Positions 25,404-36,980 are shown, counted from the stretch's first letter. The stretch: 52,597 nucleotides of DNA from Roseofilum reptotaenium CS-1145 (GCF_028330985.1 NZ_JAQMUE010000047.1:1-52597), one strand, 5' to 3'. Notes: generated from the sequence alone by a model not told the origin. A program made the numbers and translations.

Positions 25404-27713
25404 CTAGACGACACGGTAAATAAAGCTTAATGAACACCAAGCCTTAACCGAAAACGCATAACTATCAGGTTTGATCCATTCTGGAGCAAGTTCGGCCCGA
25501 CTGGCTTGGTGTAAATCTTCTAAAATCGCTTTAGCTGTAGCTCCAGGGTTTTTGACCGTACCCGATACGCCCTTTGATCCAGTTGAAGATTCAGCTAACT
25601 TCAAGACTTTAGCCGTTTGCGTAAAAGGAGCCACACTAAAGAGGATTTGGGTGTGGGCTAATCCTTCCCCACAGCATACCGTCCATTCAACTGGGGCGAT
25701 CGCCTCTGGCAAAAAAATACTGGCTCCTGGAGGAATGACTAACTGTTGATTTTCTACGGTAACATTCAGCTCTGTCTGGCTTCCAGAAGTTGGGCTGGCG
25801 CTTTTGGGGGATAAGGAGACTTTAGAGGGTTGAAATAGCTCTAATGCTCCAGAACGATCCAAGCCGAACAACATCACGTATAAGGGGCGATCTTCCTGGT
25901 TATGGAGACGGTAACCGATGCGAGAGCCGATCTCTAGATTAAGCAAGGAGGGGATTTTTGCGGCTGAAGTCCGGGGAAGGGGCGATCTCACGGGTTCCTG
26001 CCTAGCGATAATTTCTCGTTCGGGAGTAAGCTTCTCCAAAGTAGCTCGCACCGCCAAACGAGACGATCCAGGATTAACCGTTAACTGTAACAGTTTCATC
26101 GCCCACAGGCCATCCAGGGTGGGCATTAACCGCCGAATTGCTGTTTTAACGGCTTCATCGGTTTCTCCCATGGTATGGGGAATTAAGTCTAATCCAGGAG
26201 AAAATAAGCCATAGCTGTTGTGGGAATTAATACCCTGGGAGAGATTGGAATTAATTCCCTTACTAAACACACAATTAACCGCTTGGGTTAATTCTCCTAA
26301 AACCACGGTAGACACATTGGGAATACCTGAAAAGGCACTGGTGGCATCAACCCGTTCTATACGTTCTAAGTCTTGGCAAATCCCCACGACTAAGTTTAGG
26401 GAACGGGAGAGATAACGCACCGATTCTTGAATCAGGTGTCCTTCCTCTATGTCTAGGTCAACGTTATTGCCAGGAACCATTACGGCTTTTGCCTTTAAGC
26501 CTTCAATCGAGCGCAGTTGAATCAGGGGGGTTGACGCTGGGGGGGACTCTGGCGTTGGGGTGAGAGTAAATAGGGAAGAGGGCTGATAGTTATTGAGGAC
26601 TTCTGGAGGCAGTCCACCGAGCCACAGAGTCAAACTTTTACCATCTTCACCAATATCTGCAACCCTCCCTTCGGCTCCTTGGAGATCGAGTGCTTTCCAC
26701 TGGGTAAGGGTTTGAGTCGCGTCCTGACTTTTGGTACCACTTAAATGGGGTTGTTCGCGATCGCCCGCCAATTTTTGTACCTGATTCGAGACAGTCGCTA
26801 AACTCACCGATAAGCGAGTTTCAGGGACAGCTAACCACAGATGTTGCGTCAACTCATAGGTCAACAACCCTGCACTAAAACCATTCCACTGACTCTCAAA
26901 TGCGTTTTCCCCCAATCCTTGACTGGGGGATTGTTCGATGGGTCGCTGAATCGGCATCGCCGCAGAAATCACGACACCCGGCAGTTGTCCAAACCGACGT
27001 TGTATCCGCAATTGTTCGGCATCGGCTTTGAGATTGTCGCGCAGTTGGTCTTGCAGTGCTTGTACTTCTGGAGTCAGCTCCATACTGCGAGTTTTCCAAC
27101 TCTCTTTTAAATGGGGATAAGAGCGTCCCCGTAGCACTCCCATCTGTTGCCGCTCTAGAGTTCCATAACTGGTATCGAGAATGGTCACCACTTGAGTGGT
27201 TTTTAGGGATTTGAGCAACAGTTGTAGAGTCGATTCTAGAAGATCGTTGATTTGCCCCCCAGAGGCTTGTGGGAGAGTGCCATCAATGGGGACTAAGCTG
27301 CTTTGTAGTTCGGCTGGAGTCTCTCCGGTTTGAACAGAGCGACCATAGCCACTAAAGTGGAAGACTACCACATCATCGGGTCGCACTTGGGAAATCAGAT
27401 GATTGATAAAAGCCGATTCAATCTGTTCACGGGTGGCTTGCTCATTGGTGAGGGTTAAGATATCGCGGGAACTGAATCCTAAGCGATCAACCAACAGTTC
27501 CCGTTGCAGTTCCACATCGGTTAGGCATCCTTGGAGTTTGAGGCTCTCTTTCAGAGGATATTGATTAATCCCCACCAAAAGGGCTAACTTCCGAGAGGTG
27601 GGTTTGGCGATCGCCGCTAAAGCGCGATCGCTCAACTGCCATAAACTCGCTTCACTTATGCCTAACGTCGCTAAGGCTAAACCTGCCTGCTGTAGAAATT
27701 CCCGCCGCTTCAT
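25404..27713 (-). CDS. Tat-exported orthocaspase-like protein with inactive catalytic dyad
   Basis: The 769-residue protein begins with a twin-arginine signal (MKRREFLQQAGLALATLGIS). A caspase-type p20 domain follows: KLALLVGINQYP, LKLQGCLTDVELQRELLVDR and DDVVVFHFSGYGRS. Active orthocaspases have His-Gly in 'SGHG' and Cys in 'LDxCxSG'; here the first is Tyr123 and the second Ser182 (ILDTSYG), so both catalytic residues are replaced. Such Tyr/Ser pseudo-orthocaspases are known in cyanobacteria. The rest (about 350-769) contains a beta-rich 'DRPLYVMLFGLDRSGALELF' domain of the type common in these proteins. The likely role is non-proteolytic; it is probably in an operon with the TPR protein. 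Confidence 0.88.
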   Translation of the reverse strand: MKRREFLQQAGLALATLGISEASLWQLSDRALAAIAKPTSRKLALLVGINQYPLKESLKLQGCLTDVELQRELLVDRLGFSSRDILTLTNEQATREQIESAFINHLISQVRPDDVVVFHFSGYGRSVQTGETPAELQSSLVPIDGTLPQASGGQINDLLESTLQLLLKSLKTTQVVTILDTSYGTLERQQMGVLRGRSYPHLKESWKTRSMELTPEVQALQDQLRDNLKADAEQLRIQRRFGQLPGVVISAAMPIQRPIEQSPSQGLGENAFESQWNGFSAGLLTYELTQHLWLAVPETRLSVSLATVSNQVQKLAGDREQPHLSGTKSQDATQTLTQWKALDLQGAEGRVADIGEDGKSLTLWLGGLPPEVLNNYQPSSLFTLTPTPESPPASTPLIQLRSIEGLKAKAVMVPGNNVDLDIEEGHLIQESVRYLSRSLNLVVGICQDLERIERVDATSAFSGIPNVSTVVLGELTQAVNCVFSKGINSNLSQGINSHNSYGLFSPGLDLIPHTMGETDEAVKTAIRRLMPTLDGLWAMKLLQLTVNPGSSRLAVRATLEKLTPEREIIARQEPVRSPLPRTSAAKIPSLLNLEIGSRIGYRLHNQEDRPLYVMLFGLDRSGALELFQPSKVSLSPKSASPTSGSQTELNVTVENQQLVIPPGASIFLPEAIAPVEWTVCCGEGLAHTQILFSVAPFTQTAKVLKLAESSTGSKGVSGTVKNPGATAKAILEDLHQASRAELAPEWIKPDSYAFSVKAWCSLSFIYRVV

Positions 27714-27807
27714 AATTTGCCATCAGCTATCCGCTCTCCGCTATCAGCCTATCAGCTTTTTAGCCCTTTGCGTTGGGAATGGGAAGTCGGGAGTGAGCAG
27801 TCGGGAG

Positions 27808-27830
27808 TAAGGTGGGTATGGCCCACCTTA
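27808..27830 (-). terminator. Hairpin downstream of sat
   Basis: TAAGGTGGG (27808-27816) and CCCACCTTA (27822-27830) are perfect 9-bp arms with a 5-nt loop, 25 bp past the sat stop. There is no T-run, so termination is uncertain. A decamer AGTCGGGAGT occurs twice next to it. Confidence 0.45.
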
Positions 27831-27854
27831 CCACCACTGACTTCTGAAACCCGT

Positions 27855-29027
27855 CTATTGCTGAATCTGCATCGCTTTGGCCAATTCAGCCGCTACTTCT
27901 GGGCGAGAAAATTCTGGGGGCGGAAGTTGACCAGACCGTAACATTTCCCTAACTTTAGTGCCTGACAAATGAATCCGATCTTCTTTTTTGCTGGGACTGG
28001 TTTTTGCCGTAGCCATACCTCCCGTTAATTTGCAGTAAAATGCATGTTCAAATTTCATCGGCACAATGCCCAATTCTGACGGTTCAAACTCATCAAAAAT
28101 ATATTGAGCATCATAGGTTCCATAATAGTCACCAACCCCGGCATGATCTCGACCGACAATAAAGTGAGTACAGCCATAATTTTTCCGCAGAATGGCATGA
28201 AAAATCGCTTCTCTGGGGCCAGCGTAGCGCATAGCAGCAGGATTAATAGCCAACATCACCCGGTCTTGGGGATAATATTTTTCGATAATAATTTCATAGC
28301 AGCGCATCCGCACATCTGCCGGAATATCGTCACTCTTGGTGGCTCCCACCAGGGGATGTAGCAAGAGACCATCCACCGTTTCCATGGCACATTTTTGAAT
28401 ATATTCATGGGCGCGATGAACTGGGTTGCGAGTCTGAAACCCGACAATGGTTTTCCAGCCTTTTTCTTTAAATGCAGCCCGTGTATCTGCGGGGTCAATT
28501 TGATAGTTAGGGAAGAGGGGATGGGGGTCGCGTTGTAAGAGCCAAATGGGGCCCGCTAAATTCACTTCTCCTTGTTCATAAACGACTTTTACGCCGGGAT
28601 GTTTTTCGTCGTCTGTACGATAAACATTTTTCACTTCATGGGTTTTGTTATATTGATATTTCTGGGTTAACTCCAAAATGCCCACAAAGCGCCCTTGAGG
28701 ATCGTCTAAACGTACCCAAGATCCTTCATTTAAAGGCTCTGCTACTTCTGGGGTTACCGATAAGGTGATGGGAATGGCCCAGGGGAGTCCATTTTGGAGA
28801 TGCATATCCGTGACTACGGTTTCATAGTCTTTTTGCTCCATAAAACCGGTTAACGGGCTAAATCCGCCAATGGCAATTAATACGAGGTCGGAAAAGGCGC
28901 GATCGTCGAGTTGAACCCGAGGAAGGGTGTCGGCTTTTTGTAAATATTCTTGCTTTTCTTCTGGGGTAACCACTCGGTTGATCAGTTGACCACCATGGGG
29001 AGGAATGCCATCAGGATGAATCGTCAT
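27855..29027 (-). CDS. sat: Sulfate adenylyltransferase (ATP sulfurylase)
   Basis: This enzyme makes adenosine 5'-phosphosulfate from sulfate and ATP, the first step of assimilatory sulfate reduction. The 390-residue protein has the family motifs [28 protein letters not shown] (the QxRN and HxxH ATP-binding motifs), [31 protein letters not shown] and [20 protein letters not shown]. Length and start ([18 protein letters not shown]) are typical of the cyanobacterial enzyme. There is no fused APS kinase domain. It is divergent from lysC across a 366-bp gap. Confidence 0.96.
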   Translation of the reverse strand: MTIHPDGIPPHGGQLINRVVTPEEKQEYLQKADTLPRVQLDDRAFSDLVLIAIGGFSPLTGFMEQKDYETVVTDMHLQNGLPWAIPITLSVTPEVAEPLNEGSWVRLDDPQGRFVGILELTQKYQYNKTHEVKNVYRTDDEKHPGVKVVYEQGEVNLAGPIWLLQRDPHPLFPNYQIDPADTRAAFKEKGWKTIVGFQTRNPVHRAHEYIQKCAMETVDGLLLHPLVGATKSDDIPADVRMRCYEIIIEKYYPQDRVMLAINPAAMRYAGPREAIFHAILRKNYGCTHFIVGRDHAGVGDYYGTYDAQYIFDEFEPSELGIVPMKFEHAFYCKLTGGMATAKTSPSKKEDRIHLSGTKVREMLRSGQLPPPEFSRPEVAAELAKAMQIQQ

Positions 29028-29393
29028 AAGATAGTGCGCTTCGCGCGATAATTGGGTAATTTGTAATGGGTCAGGCGAAGGTATGGCCTGGTCTGCTCAC
29101 CGGTGCTAGGAAGCGTCTCTGATAACAGCGAAAATTGCTGTAAGGCTGTCCGTGGGGACATAAAACCAGGTTGTGCCGCCTTCATCGTACCAAGTTTTGT
29201 TCCCCCATCAGGAAACCCGTTTCAATTCAAAATTAAAAAGTAGAAATTAAAAAAATTCTGGGTATGGGTCGGTTGGGCTGATGATCGCAGATCGATCTGG
29301 TACATTAGTTAAGCTAACTACTCATAATTGGGTAAAATGCACCCTTAATCTGATTCACATCAGGTTTGTAAGTATGGCAGGGGAATAAGACAT
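29028..29393. other. Divergent promoter region between sat and lysC
   Basis: No coding frame is convincing here. The minus-strand half next to sat contains several short pairings, for example ACAGC/GCTGT at about 29123-29139, and GC-rich stretches; a structured leader is possible. I cannot match it to a riboswitch class by eye. The lysC-proximal half is AT-rich and probably holds its promoter. Confidence 0.4.
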
Positions 29394-31214
29394 ATGGCCT
29401 TAATCGTACAAAAATATGGTGGCACTTCCGTGGGTACGGTCGATCGCATTCAAGCTGTTGCCGATCGCGTACAACGAACGGTAAACGCTGGTAATTCTGT
29501 GGTAGTGGTCGTTTCAGCCATGGGAAAAACCACGGATGGCTTGGTAAAACTCGCTTCAGAAATTTCCGCCAACCCCTGCCGCCGAGAAATGGATATGTTG
29601 CTCTCAACTGGGGAGCAGGTATCTATCGCTCTCCTGAGTATGGCCCTGAAAGAAATCGGACAACCCGCAATCTCCTTGACTGGCGCTCAAGTCGGCATTG
29701 TTACGGAAAATAATCAGCACACCCGCGCCCGTATTCTGAGCATTAATCCCCAACGCATTGAGCGCCATTTGGGGGAAGGGCAAGTTGTGATTGTGGCTGG
29801 TTTTCAAGGGATTGCCCTTTCTGAGGATGTCGATAGTAAAATTCCAGAGGTAGAAATTACCACATTGGGAAGGGGCGGCTCAGATACCTCAGCCGTGGCT
29901 TTAGGCGCGGCACTCAAAGCTGATATTTGTGAAATTTATACGGATGTTCCCGGTATTTTGACGGCTGATCCCCGTTTGATTCCCGATGCCCAATTGATGA
30001 GCGAAATTACCAGTGATGAGATGCTGGAATTAGCCAGTTTAGGAGCCAAGGTCTTGCATCCTAGAGCAGTAGAAATTGCCCGCAATTACGGTATTCCTTT
30101 AGTGGTTAAGTCCAGTTGGACGGACGATCCGGGGACGAAGGTAACCTCTGCCAAACCTTTCCCCCGTCCCTTGGAAGGACTGGAACTGGTGCGTCCAGTG
30201 GATGCAGTGGAATTTGACACCGATCAGGCAAAAGTCTCTCTATTGCGGGTTCCCGATCGCCCAGGGGTAGCGGCTCAGTTGTTTGGTGAAATTGGCGACC
30301 AGAATCTGGATGTAGATCTGATTATCCAATCGATTCATGAAGGGCAAACCAATGATATTGCCTTTACGGTGACAACAGATTCCCTCAAACGCGCAGAAGC
30401 CGTTTCAACTGCCATCTTACCCGTTCTTGCCCAAGGGTCTAGCCTCGATAATGCTGAGGTGATCGTCAAAGAAAACATCGCCAAAATTAGTATCTCTGGT
30501 GCGGGCATGATTGGCCGACCGGGGGTCGCGGCACAAATGTTTACAGCCTTATCTGAAGGGGGGGTCAATATTCAGATGATCTCAACTTCTGAGGTGAAAG
30601 TCAGTTGTGTCGTCGAAGCCACAGAGTGCGATCGCGCCGTGGAAATTCTGACCTCAACCTTTGACGTACAAGTTCAGGCGGCTAAAGCGATCGACTCCGG
30701 TACTCAACCCCCCGTTCGAGGTGTCGCCTTAGATCTTAAACAAGCTCGGTTAGCCCTGCTCCGTGTGCCCGATCGCCCCGGAACTGCCGCCGAGTTGTTC
30801 AAACTGTTAGCCGAACATAACATTAGCGTGGATATGATTATCCAATCCCAACGCTGTCGGGTGATTAATGACCTCTATACCCGCGATATCGCCTTTACCG
30901 TCGCGCAAGCTGATGCCCAAGCCGCTCGCACGCTCTTAGAGGAACTGGCTTCAGGATGGGGATCGTCAGAAGTGGTTGTGGATGAAGCGATTTCCAAAGT
31001 CAGCGCCGTAGGCACAGGAATGATTAATCATCCCGGTGTAGCGGCAATGATGTTTGCTGCCCTATCTAAGGAAGGGATTAACATTCAGATGATCGCTACC
31101 TCTGAAATTAAAATTAGTTGCGTCGTCGATCAAGACTCTGGAGTAAAAGCATTGCAAGCTATCCATGCCGCCTTTGGCCTCGCTGGCAGCCAAAAAATCA
31201 CTGTCCCCGCGTGA
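29394..31214 (+). CDS. lysC: Aspartate kinase with four ACT domains
   Basis: Aspartokinase phosphorylates aspartate, the committed step to lysine, threonine and methionine. The 606-residue protein has the kinase domain ([69 protein letters not shown]). Two ACT pairs follow, each with a '[15 protein letters not shown]' opening (about 285 and 470) and an '[17 protein letters not shown]'-type second unit. The duplicated regulatory region, about 600 residues in total, is characteristic of cyanobacterial LysC and implies feedback control by lysine and/or threonine. Heptanucleotide repeats follow the gene. Confidence 0.96.
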   Translation: MALIVQKYGGTSVGTVDRIQAVADRVQRTVNAGNSVVVVVSAMGKTTDGLVKLASEISANPCRREMDMLLSTGEQVSIALLSMALKEIGQPAISLTGAQVGIVTENNQHTRARILSINPQRIERHLGEGQVVIVAGFQGIALSEDVDSKIPEVEITTLGRGGSDTSAVALGAALKADICEIYTDVPGILTADPRLIPDAQLMSEITSDEMLELASLGAKVLHPRAVEIARNYGIPLVVKSSWTDDPGTKVTSAKPFPRPLEGLELVRPVDAVEFDTDQAKVSLLRVPDRPGVAAQLFGEIGDQNLDVDLIIQSIHEGQTNDIAFTVTTDSLKRAEAVSTAILPVLAQGSSLDNAEVIVKENIAKISISGAGMIGRPGVAAQMFTALSEGGVNIQMISTSEVKVSCVVEATECDRAVEILTSTFDVQVQAAKAIDSGTQPPVRGVALDLKQARLALLRVPDRPGTAAELFKLLAEHNISVDMIIQSQRCRVINDLYTRDIAFTVAQADAQAARTLLEELASGWGSSEVVVDEAISKVSAVGTGMINHPGVAAMMFAALSKEGINIQMIATSEIKISCVVDQDSGVKALQAIHAAFGLAGSQKITVPA

Positions 31215-31273
31215 TGGGGGAATGGGGGACGCGGGGACATGGAGAGAGCTATGAAGAAACCAAGTTTCTATAT

Positions 31274-31299
31274 CCCTATTCCCTATTCCCTATTCCCTA
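31274..31299. repeat. Heptanucleotide tandem repeat (STRR type)
   Basis: CCCTATT is repeated three times (31274, 31281, 31288) with a partial fourth copy, running directly into the dispersed palindrome at 31293. Short tandem heptamers of this kind are well known in filamentous cyanobacteria. Confidence 0.8.
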
Positions 31300-31315
31300 G
31301 CACGAAGCGCTATAG
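31293..31315. repeat. Copy 2 of the dispersed palindromic repeat
   Basis: TTCCCTAGCACGAAGCGCTATAG begins the unit (first 20 nt: TTCCCTAGCACGAAGCGCTA). It lies between the convergent lysC and GGDEF regulator genes. TAGC and GCTA form the inner dyad. Confidence 0.65.
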
Positions 31316-31317
31316 TT

Positions 31318-32727
31318 CTAAACACCGATCGCATACCGATTCCGCCCTTTATGTTTCGCTTCATACAATGCTCGATCCGCCAAATCTAGGAGTCTGATTA
31401 AGTGAGAATATGGAGTGGGTGTTACACAAGCAATCCCTAAGCTAATCGTCACAATAGGTTCCGGTAACTCGGTTGTCATATGGGGAATGTTTAGGTTACC
31501 GATCGCCTGTTGCATTTGTTCTGCTACAGTAATGGCTCCTTTGAGAGGAGTATTGGGTAAAATCGCAGCAAACTCTTCCCCGCCATAACGGGCAATTAAA
31601 TCAGCCGGGCGTTTGAGGGTAGAAGAGAGGGCTTGGGCGACTTGTTCCAGACAGCAATCACCGATGATATGACCATAGGTATCATTGTATTGCTTGAAAT
31701 AATCAATATCACAAAGAATGAGAGACAACGGCAGGGCTTCCCGTTGCAGTCGTCGCCATTCGTGTTCTAAATGCTGATCGAAATAACGACGATTGGCGAC
31801 TTGGGTTAAGGCATCCACATTCACCAAACGCCCTAATTCTTGATTGGCTTGTTGCAGTGCATCATACAATTGGGACTGTTTAATGGCGATCGCAATTTGT
31901 TCAACAATCCGGACTAAAATCTGGTATTCAGGAGAATGCCAGGCTTTAGAGATGTCATCGCAATCGACAATTAATATACCCCAGAGGTCATTCTGTTGAT
32001 AGATGGGGACACTCAGGTGCGTTTTCACTTGGTTACGATCTAGACCGACTGGAGCATAGATCTCAAACTGGCGATCCTTCGATTCTGGATTGACAAAGGA
32101 TTGGATCTTGACGGTTTCACCGATGGATAGCGTCTTTGCCTTGGGAGAATCGGCGATCGCCACAATTTGATATTCTTCCTCAAATACACAACGACAAATC
32201 ATCACCCGACTCGCACAAAACAACGCCTGGATACTGAAAACTGTGGTCGTTAAAATTTCTTCTAAATTCAGAGAATAATGAATTCCCTGAATAATTTTGA
32301 GTACAATCAGCTCTTTTTCGGCTTGGCGCTGACTTCGTTCCCGTAAATGCTTTAACTCTAAATGAGTTTTCACCCGTGCCAAGAGTTCTGGAGGATGAAA
32401 TGGTTTCGTTAAATAATCAATTGCTCCTTTCTCAAAAGCTTGGAGCAGATGATCCATCTCTTGACTTGCTGTTAAAAAAATTAGGGGAATATCTTTAAAA
32501 TTGGAGTCCGCTTTCAGCCACTCGCAAACCTGAAAACCATCCATATCTGGCATCATTAAATCCAGTAAAATCAAATCAGGTTTTGCCTTTTTTACTCGGT
32601 CTATGGCTTGTCGTCCTCCCATGGCAAATGTCAGCTTGTAACCAATGGGAGATAACACCCCCCGTAAAACCTTCAAATTGTCTGGATTATCATCTACAAC
32701 CAGCAATAAACAATCTTCTGGTTTCAT
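31318..32727 (-). CDS. Response regulator with GAF and GGDEF domains (diguanylate cyclase)
   Basis: From ATG 32727 (MKPEDCLLLVVDDNPDNLKV) the protein is 469 residues. The receiver (about 1-125) keeps the Asp in DLILLDLMMPDMDG and the Lys in YLTKPFHPPEL. A GAF domain (about 155-305) and a GGDEF domain follow (LTQVANRRYFDQHLEHEWRR, ILCDIDYFKQYNDTYGHIIG, the active-site RYGGEEFAAILP). It should make cyclic di-GMP under control of phosphorylation. A longer frame from 32835 would overlap the upstream kinase gene. The gap to that gene is 29 bp, so the kinase is the likely phosphodonor. Confidence 0.92.
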   Translation of the reverse strand: MKPEDCLLLVVDDNPDNLKVLRGVLSPIGYKLTFAMGGRQAIDRVKKAKPDLILLDLMMPDMDGFQVCEWLKADSNFKDIPLIFLTASQEMDHLLQAFEKGAIDYLTKPFHPPELLARVKTHLELKHLRERSQRQAEKELIVLKIIQGIHYSLNLEEILTTTVFSIQALFCASRVMICRCVFEEEYQIVAIADSPKAKTLSIGETVKIQSFVNPESKDRQFEIYAPVGLDRNQVKTHLSVPIYQQNDLWGILIVDCDDISKAWHSPEYQILVRIVEQIAIAIKQSQLYDALQQANQELGRLVNVDALTQVANRRYFDQHLEHEWRRLQREALPLSLILCDIDYFKQYNDTYGHIIGDCCLEQVAQALSSTLKRPADLIARYGGEEFAAILPNTPLKGAITVAEQMQQAIGNLNIPHMTTELPEPIVTISLGIACVTPTPYSHLIRLLDLADRALYEAKHKGRNRYAIGV

Positions 32728-32756
32728 CAATTGGGCTTCAGAGTTGAGGAATTTGG

Positions 32757-35700
32757 TCAAGAGCGGCCCACCTCCTCTGCAACGTTCTCTAAAAGAGTTT
32801 TGAATTTCAGTACGGTTTGGGGTATCATATCCCAATCAAAGTTATCCAATTGTTTCTCTAAATTTTGAATATAATTGACTAAAGGTAAATAGTGATATTT
32901 TATCGTAAGAGTCTGTAAATCTTCAACAAACTGCTCAACTTCTTCAATTTCTAACGTTTCAGATAAGCCAACCCAAGAGTTTTCTTCAAGAATTGTTAGT
33001 TTTTCTAATAGTTCAGCTAAATGAACGGGAGTGAGTGACGACTCAAAAGAATTGACTTCTGGATTAACTGGGGCAATATCGTTCGGGCTGGAGGAAGAGT
33101 CCAACTCTTGAGAGGGAGGGAGTAGGGACTGAAGGACCCGAATCAAATCACTTATCTTGACCGGTTTGAGCACAAATCCTTGACAGATGGATTTAAGTTG
33201 TTGTTCATCTTTAAATTCAGAAGAAGCAGTAACAATGACAATGGGAATATGGTTAGTTTTTTCATTTTCTTTGAGAAAATTGGCGACTTCCCGGCCATTC
33301 ATCCGTGGCATACGCAAATCTAATAAAATCAGATCTGGGACATACTTAAACGTTACTCGAATAGCTTCTTCTCCATCTTCTGCAAACAATAAGGTATGAG
33401 CTGTATCTCTAAAATATCCTCGAATCAGTTCTCGATTAGATACAATATCATCAACGACTAAAATGGTAGAAGGCTGAAACTGATTCAAGTCAGAAATTGG
33501 ATATTCTTGAACACTTTCCAGGACTCGAGAGTGACTAATAGTAACATCAAGAAAGCGAAAAATAAAGAGACTACCCTGAGCCAATTTGCTCTGTAATTCA
33601 ATCGTTCCTCCCATCATATCAACTAAACGGCGTGTAATGGCTAGTCCTAACCCTGTACCGCCAAACTTACGGTTACTTTGACCTTGACTTTGAGTAAAGG
33701 CATCAAAGATATATGCTTGATCGCTTTCGCTAATTCCAATTCCGGTATCTCTAATCCTAATTTCTAGATTGATTCTATCTTCGTTATTAGAATCCTCTTT
33801 GGATTCTAAGCTAATCTGAACCATTCCTGAAGCTGTGAATTTAATGGCATTTCCAACCACATTAAATAAAATTTGACGCAAACGAACTTCATCAAATATG
33901 ACTAAATCTGGTAAATGGTCATCCAGGTTCATCTGGAGACTCAGACCTTTATCTTGAGCTTTATGTAGAAAAATATTATAGATATCGTTAAAGATATTTT
34001 TTAAATAGCTGGGTTCAGGGTCAAGTTCAAGCCGACCGGCTTCGATTTTGGACAGATCGAGGATATCGTTAATTAAAGATAATAAAGTTTTACTACTGGC
34101 GGCAATCGCTTGTAAGTATTCTTGGGATAAGGGTTTTTGCAGTAAGGGTTTGAGGAGTTCGGTAAATCCCAAGACGGCATTCATCGGTGTACGAATCTCA
34201 TGGCTCATATTGGCTAAAAATTCACTTTTGGCTCGATTCGCACTATCGGCCATTGCCTTTGCCTGTTCTAATTCTTGATTTTTTTGGATTAATTCTTCTC
34301 GTTGGCTAATTTCTTTTTCCAGTAATGAAGCTTGGGCGATGGCAATACCCAGTTGTCCCGCTAACGTTTCGATCAGTTCAATATCCTCTTTTGTCCAATG
34401 ACGATAATCATCACATTGGTGTAGACCAATTACTCCATTAATTTGTCCTTGGTAAAATGTCCCTACTGACAGCATGGATTTGAGGTGGATTCGCTCACAG
34501 GTGGGTTGCATATTGGCCAGCAATGGATGGGTATGGACATTATCACAGGCGATCGCCTCTTCCTGACTCATGAGTTGTTCTACATGGGGATTCCCTTCTA
34601 GAGGAACGGCAAAATCTTGCAATGAAGCATAATTACCCCTCAAATATTCTGCTACAACGGGGATAGAGAGTGTCCATTCCGGGTTATATAAATGAATCAG
34701 GCAACGGTTTACCTGGAAGGTTTGGCCAATTTTTTCAGCAGCTACCTGAAAAATAGTGTCAATTTCTAGGCTTTGACGAATGGCGGTGGTTATTTCTTGC
34801 AGTAGTAGGGCTTTGTTGAGTTGATAAACTAGAGCAGCTTCTTGCTGTTTGCGGTGGGTAATATCTCGAATAACAGCTAATACACTCTCGTTATCAAAGG
34901 GAATCAAACGACATTCTTCACAGTAAACCGTTCCTTGAAGGGGAATTTCATATTCATAGCTCTGAATCGTTTGGGTATTGAGGGTCGTTTGGATATATCC
35001 GATTCGTTCTGGAGTCACCAGTTGAGGGAGAGCTTTCATCAGATGCATTCCCGGAAATTGTTTTTCTGGTTCTGGAGCATTAAGGTCGGCAGGATGGACG
35101 TTCATTACATCGAGAAATTGACCGGTTCTACTCAATCGAATCATTAAGTCAGGGATGGCATCCATTAAAGCGCGATTGGTCGTTTCGGTTTTCTTGCGTT
35201 TCGTAATGTCCATGACTGTACCGAAATAACCGGTGATATCGCCATTATCATTACGAACGGCGATCGCACTTCCCCAAACCCAAACGACTTGACCATCTGG
35301 TTTCTGAAAACGGTATTCTAGGTCAAATGGACGGCCTTGTTGGCTCGATACAGTCCATTCCTCAAAAATAACTTCTCGATCCTCTGGATGTAAGGCTTGC
35401 TGCCAAGCATCTCCTAAATAGCTTTCGGGTTGATAGCATCCTGTCATCTCAGCCCATTTGGGATTAACATAGAGGCATTGACCTTGGAGATCGGTCTGAA
35501 AAATACCCACTGGAGAGTGGGAGACTAGAACTCGAAAGCGTTGTTCACTGTTTTGCAGAGCAACTTGGGCGAGTTGGCGATCGCTAATATCTTGTACTAA
35601 ATAGGAAAATCGAGGACGCTCTGGATGGACAAATCCGATAAAGCTCACGGTTGCCCACAAGAAATATGACCTGTTTTCTACATAGTATTCATACTCAAAT

Positions 35701-36875
35701 TCAACTGGCTCTTGGGTTTCCATTGCTTCTCGGTAATGGCTAATCCATCTCTGAACATGTTCAGGGGGAGCGCCCATGAGACTCGCTCGCTGATTGGCCA
35801 TTGCGTCTGGGGTTGTGCCAAAAAAACGAGCGGATGCTTGATTATCAGACAGATGTACAACATCATTTTCGAGCAGTTCTACAATTCCCATCATTATGGG
35901 AGAGCTATTATAAAAACTCCGTAGCATTGCCTCTCTTTCTTCTAGTTTTAATTCTGCTTGTTGACGATCCATCATTTCTTGATTGAGTTTCTGATTGATC
36001 GTTTGAATAACATTAAGTTTATTTCGCCAACTTTGGAGAATAGAAATCCCAAGAGCAATACTCCAACTGGTTAATAGTCCTCCGGCTAAAAATTGAGAGG
36101 GAAAAGGAGAATGAAGTTTCTGAATCCACCATTTTTGAGGATATAATGTGAATTTCAGCATTTGACCATAAAGGTTAACCGTTTTTATGACTTTGCGATC
36201 TACATCAATTTCTTGAGAGAGTTCTTTTTGGTAGATGACTTGCTCTCCCTGAATAATGATTAATTGATAATGATGATGACGCAAGGGTTCTAAAAGATAA
36301 TCGAACAAAGTCTCTAAATTTACAACTGAAACGATATATCCATTAAAAGTACTGTCTTCTGCGTTTGGCTCAAGCTCTAAGAATAGGGGATCAACAATCA
36401 AAATACCCCGGTCTCCTCCAGAAAGTAAAAAATTTTCTGTTAGAGTCATTTGTTGGGTGTAGTATGAGCTATCTAGAGTGCGTTTATAATCTGCATTTTG
36501 ATTTAAGTTGATATGGGCAGTCAGTTGGGGATGTTCAGGACTGACACTCCAACGAATTTGATGGTTCATATCTACCCAGGCTAAAGCTTGCAGTCCGGCA
36601 AAATCTTCAACATAGTTGAGAGCGTCTTTTTGCCACAGAATTTCAGGAGTTCCCCCCGCAGCTTCCCAGCGATCTCCCATCCGTTGTAGGGCTAAAATTT
36701 GTTCCCTGAACTGTGATTCTAGATGAATTTGCAGTATTTCAGCCTCTTCTAGAATAGACTGTTGCACTAATTCCCGGTCTTGACTTTCTAACTTTGACCA
36801 AACCGCTAGGATTCCTAGAGATAGGACACACCCGAAAATCCACGGTAATTTTAATTTGAAATATTGCCCAGCCAC
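32757..36875 (-). CDS. Large multi-PAS hybrid sensor histidine kinase
   Basis: This 1372-residue sensor has an N-terminal membrane helix ([17 protein letters not shown]), an extracytoplasmic CHASE-type region (about 35-255) and a second helix. Three PAS-like segments follow (about 310-680; for example [20 protein letters not shown]), then a GAF domain (about 690-860). HisKA has His892 in [15 protein letters not shown], and HATPase_c has [19 protein letters not shown] and GTGLGLAIT. The receiver keeps Asp1186 in [14 protein letters not shown]. The C-terminal 130 residues are helical and may be an HPt-like domain. The start is GTG (36875) with no clear ribosome binding site. It is in an operon with the GGDEF regulator downstream. 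Confidence 0.92.
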   Translation of the reverse strand: MAGQYFKLKLPWIFGCVLSLGILAVWSKLESQDRELVQQSILEEAEILQIHLESQFREQILALQRMGDRWEAAGGTPEILWQKDALNYVEDFAGLQALAWVDMNHQIRWSVSPEHPQLTAHINLNQNADYKRTLDSSYYTQQMTLTENFLLSGGDRGILIVDPLFLELEPNAEDSTFNGYIVSVVNLETLFDYLLEPLRHHHYQLIIIQGEQVIYQKELSQEIDVDRKVIKTVNLYGQMLKFTLYPQKWWIQKLHSPFPSQFLAGGLLTSWSIALGISILQSWRNKLNVIQTINQKLNQEMMDRQQAELKLEEREAMLRSFYNSSPIMMGIVELLENDVVHLSDNQASARFFGTTPDAMANQRASLMGAPPEHVQRWISHYREAMETQEPVEFEYEYYVENRSYFLWATVSFIGFVHPERPRFSYLVQDISDRQLAQVALQNSEQRFRVLVSHSPVGIFQTDLQGQCLYVNPKWAEMTGCYQPESYLGDAWQQALHPEDREVIFEEWTVSSQQGRPFDLEYRFQKPDGQVVWVWGSAIAVRNDNGDITGYFGTVMDITKRKKTETTNRALMDAIPDLMIRLSRTGQFLDVMNVHPADLNAPEPEKQFPGMHLMKALPQLVTPERIGYIQTTLNTQTIQSYEYEIPLQGTVYCEECRLIPFDNESVLAVIRDITHRKQQEAALVYQLNKALLLQEITTAIRQSLEIDTIFQVAAEKIGQTFQVNRCLIHLYNPEWTLSIPVVAEYLRGNYASLQDFAVPLEGNPHVEQLMSQEEAIACDNVHTHPLLANMQPTCERIHLKSMLSVGTFYQGQINGVIGLHQCDDYRHWTKEDIELIETLAGQLGIAIAQASLLEKEISQREELIQKNQELEQAKAMADSANRAKSEFLANMSHEIRTPMNAVLGFTELLKPLLQKPLSQEYLQAIAASSKTLLSLINDILDLSKIEAGRLELDPEPSYLKNIFNDIYNIFLHKAQDKGLSLQMNLDDHLPDLVIFDEVRLRQILFNVVGNAIKFTASGMVQISLESKEDSNNEDRINLEIRIRDTGIGISESDQAYIFDAFTQSQGQSNRKFGGTGLGLAITRRLVDMMGGTIELQSKLAQGSLFIFRFLDVTISHSRVLESVQEYPISDLNQFQPSTILVVDDIVSNRELIRGYFRDTAHTLLFAEDGEEAIRVTFKYVPDLILLDLRMPRMNGREVANFLKENEKTNHIPIVIVTASSEFKDEQQLKSICQGFVLKPVKISDLIRVLQSLLPPSQELDSSSSPNDIAPVNPEVNSFESSLTPVHLAELLEKLTILEENSWVGLSETLEIEEVEQFVEDLQTLTIKYHYLPLVNYIQNLEKQLDNFDWDMIPQTVLKFKTLLENVAEEVGRS

Positions 36876-36980
36876 ACTATCAGAGAATTGAAGTTAAGGG
36901 TATATTCAATAGCTTATCCAATACCCCATGTAATGACAACTTTAGAACCTGAGTGTGGTTGGGGACTAAGGAGGATCTGT

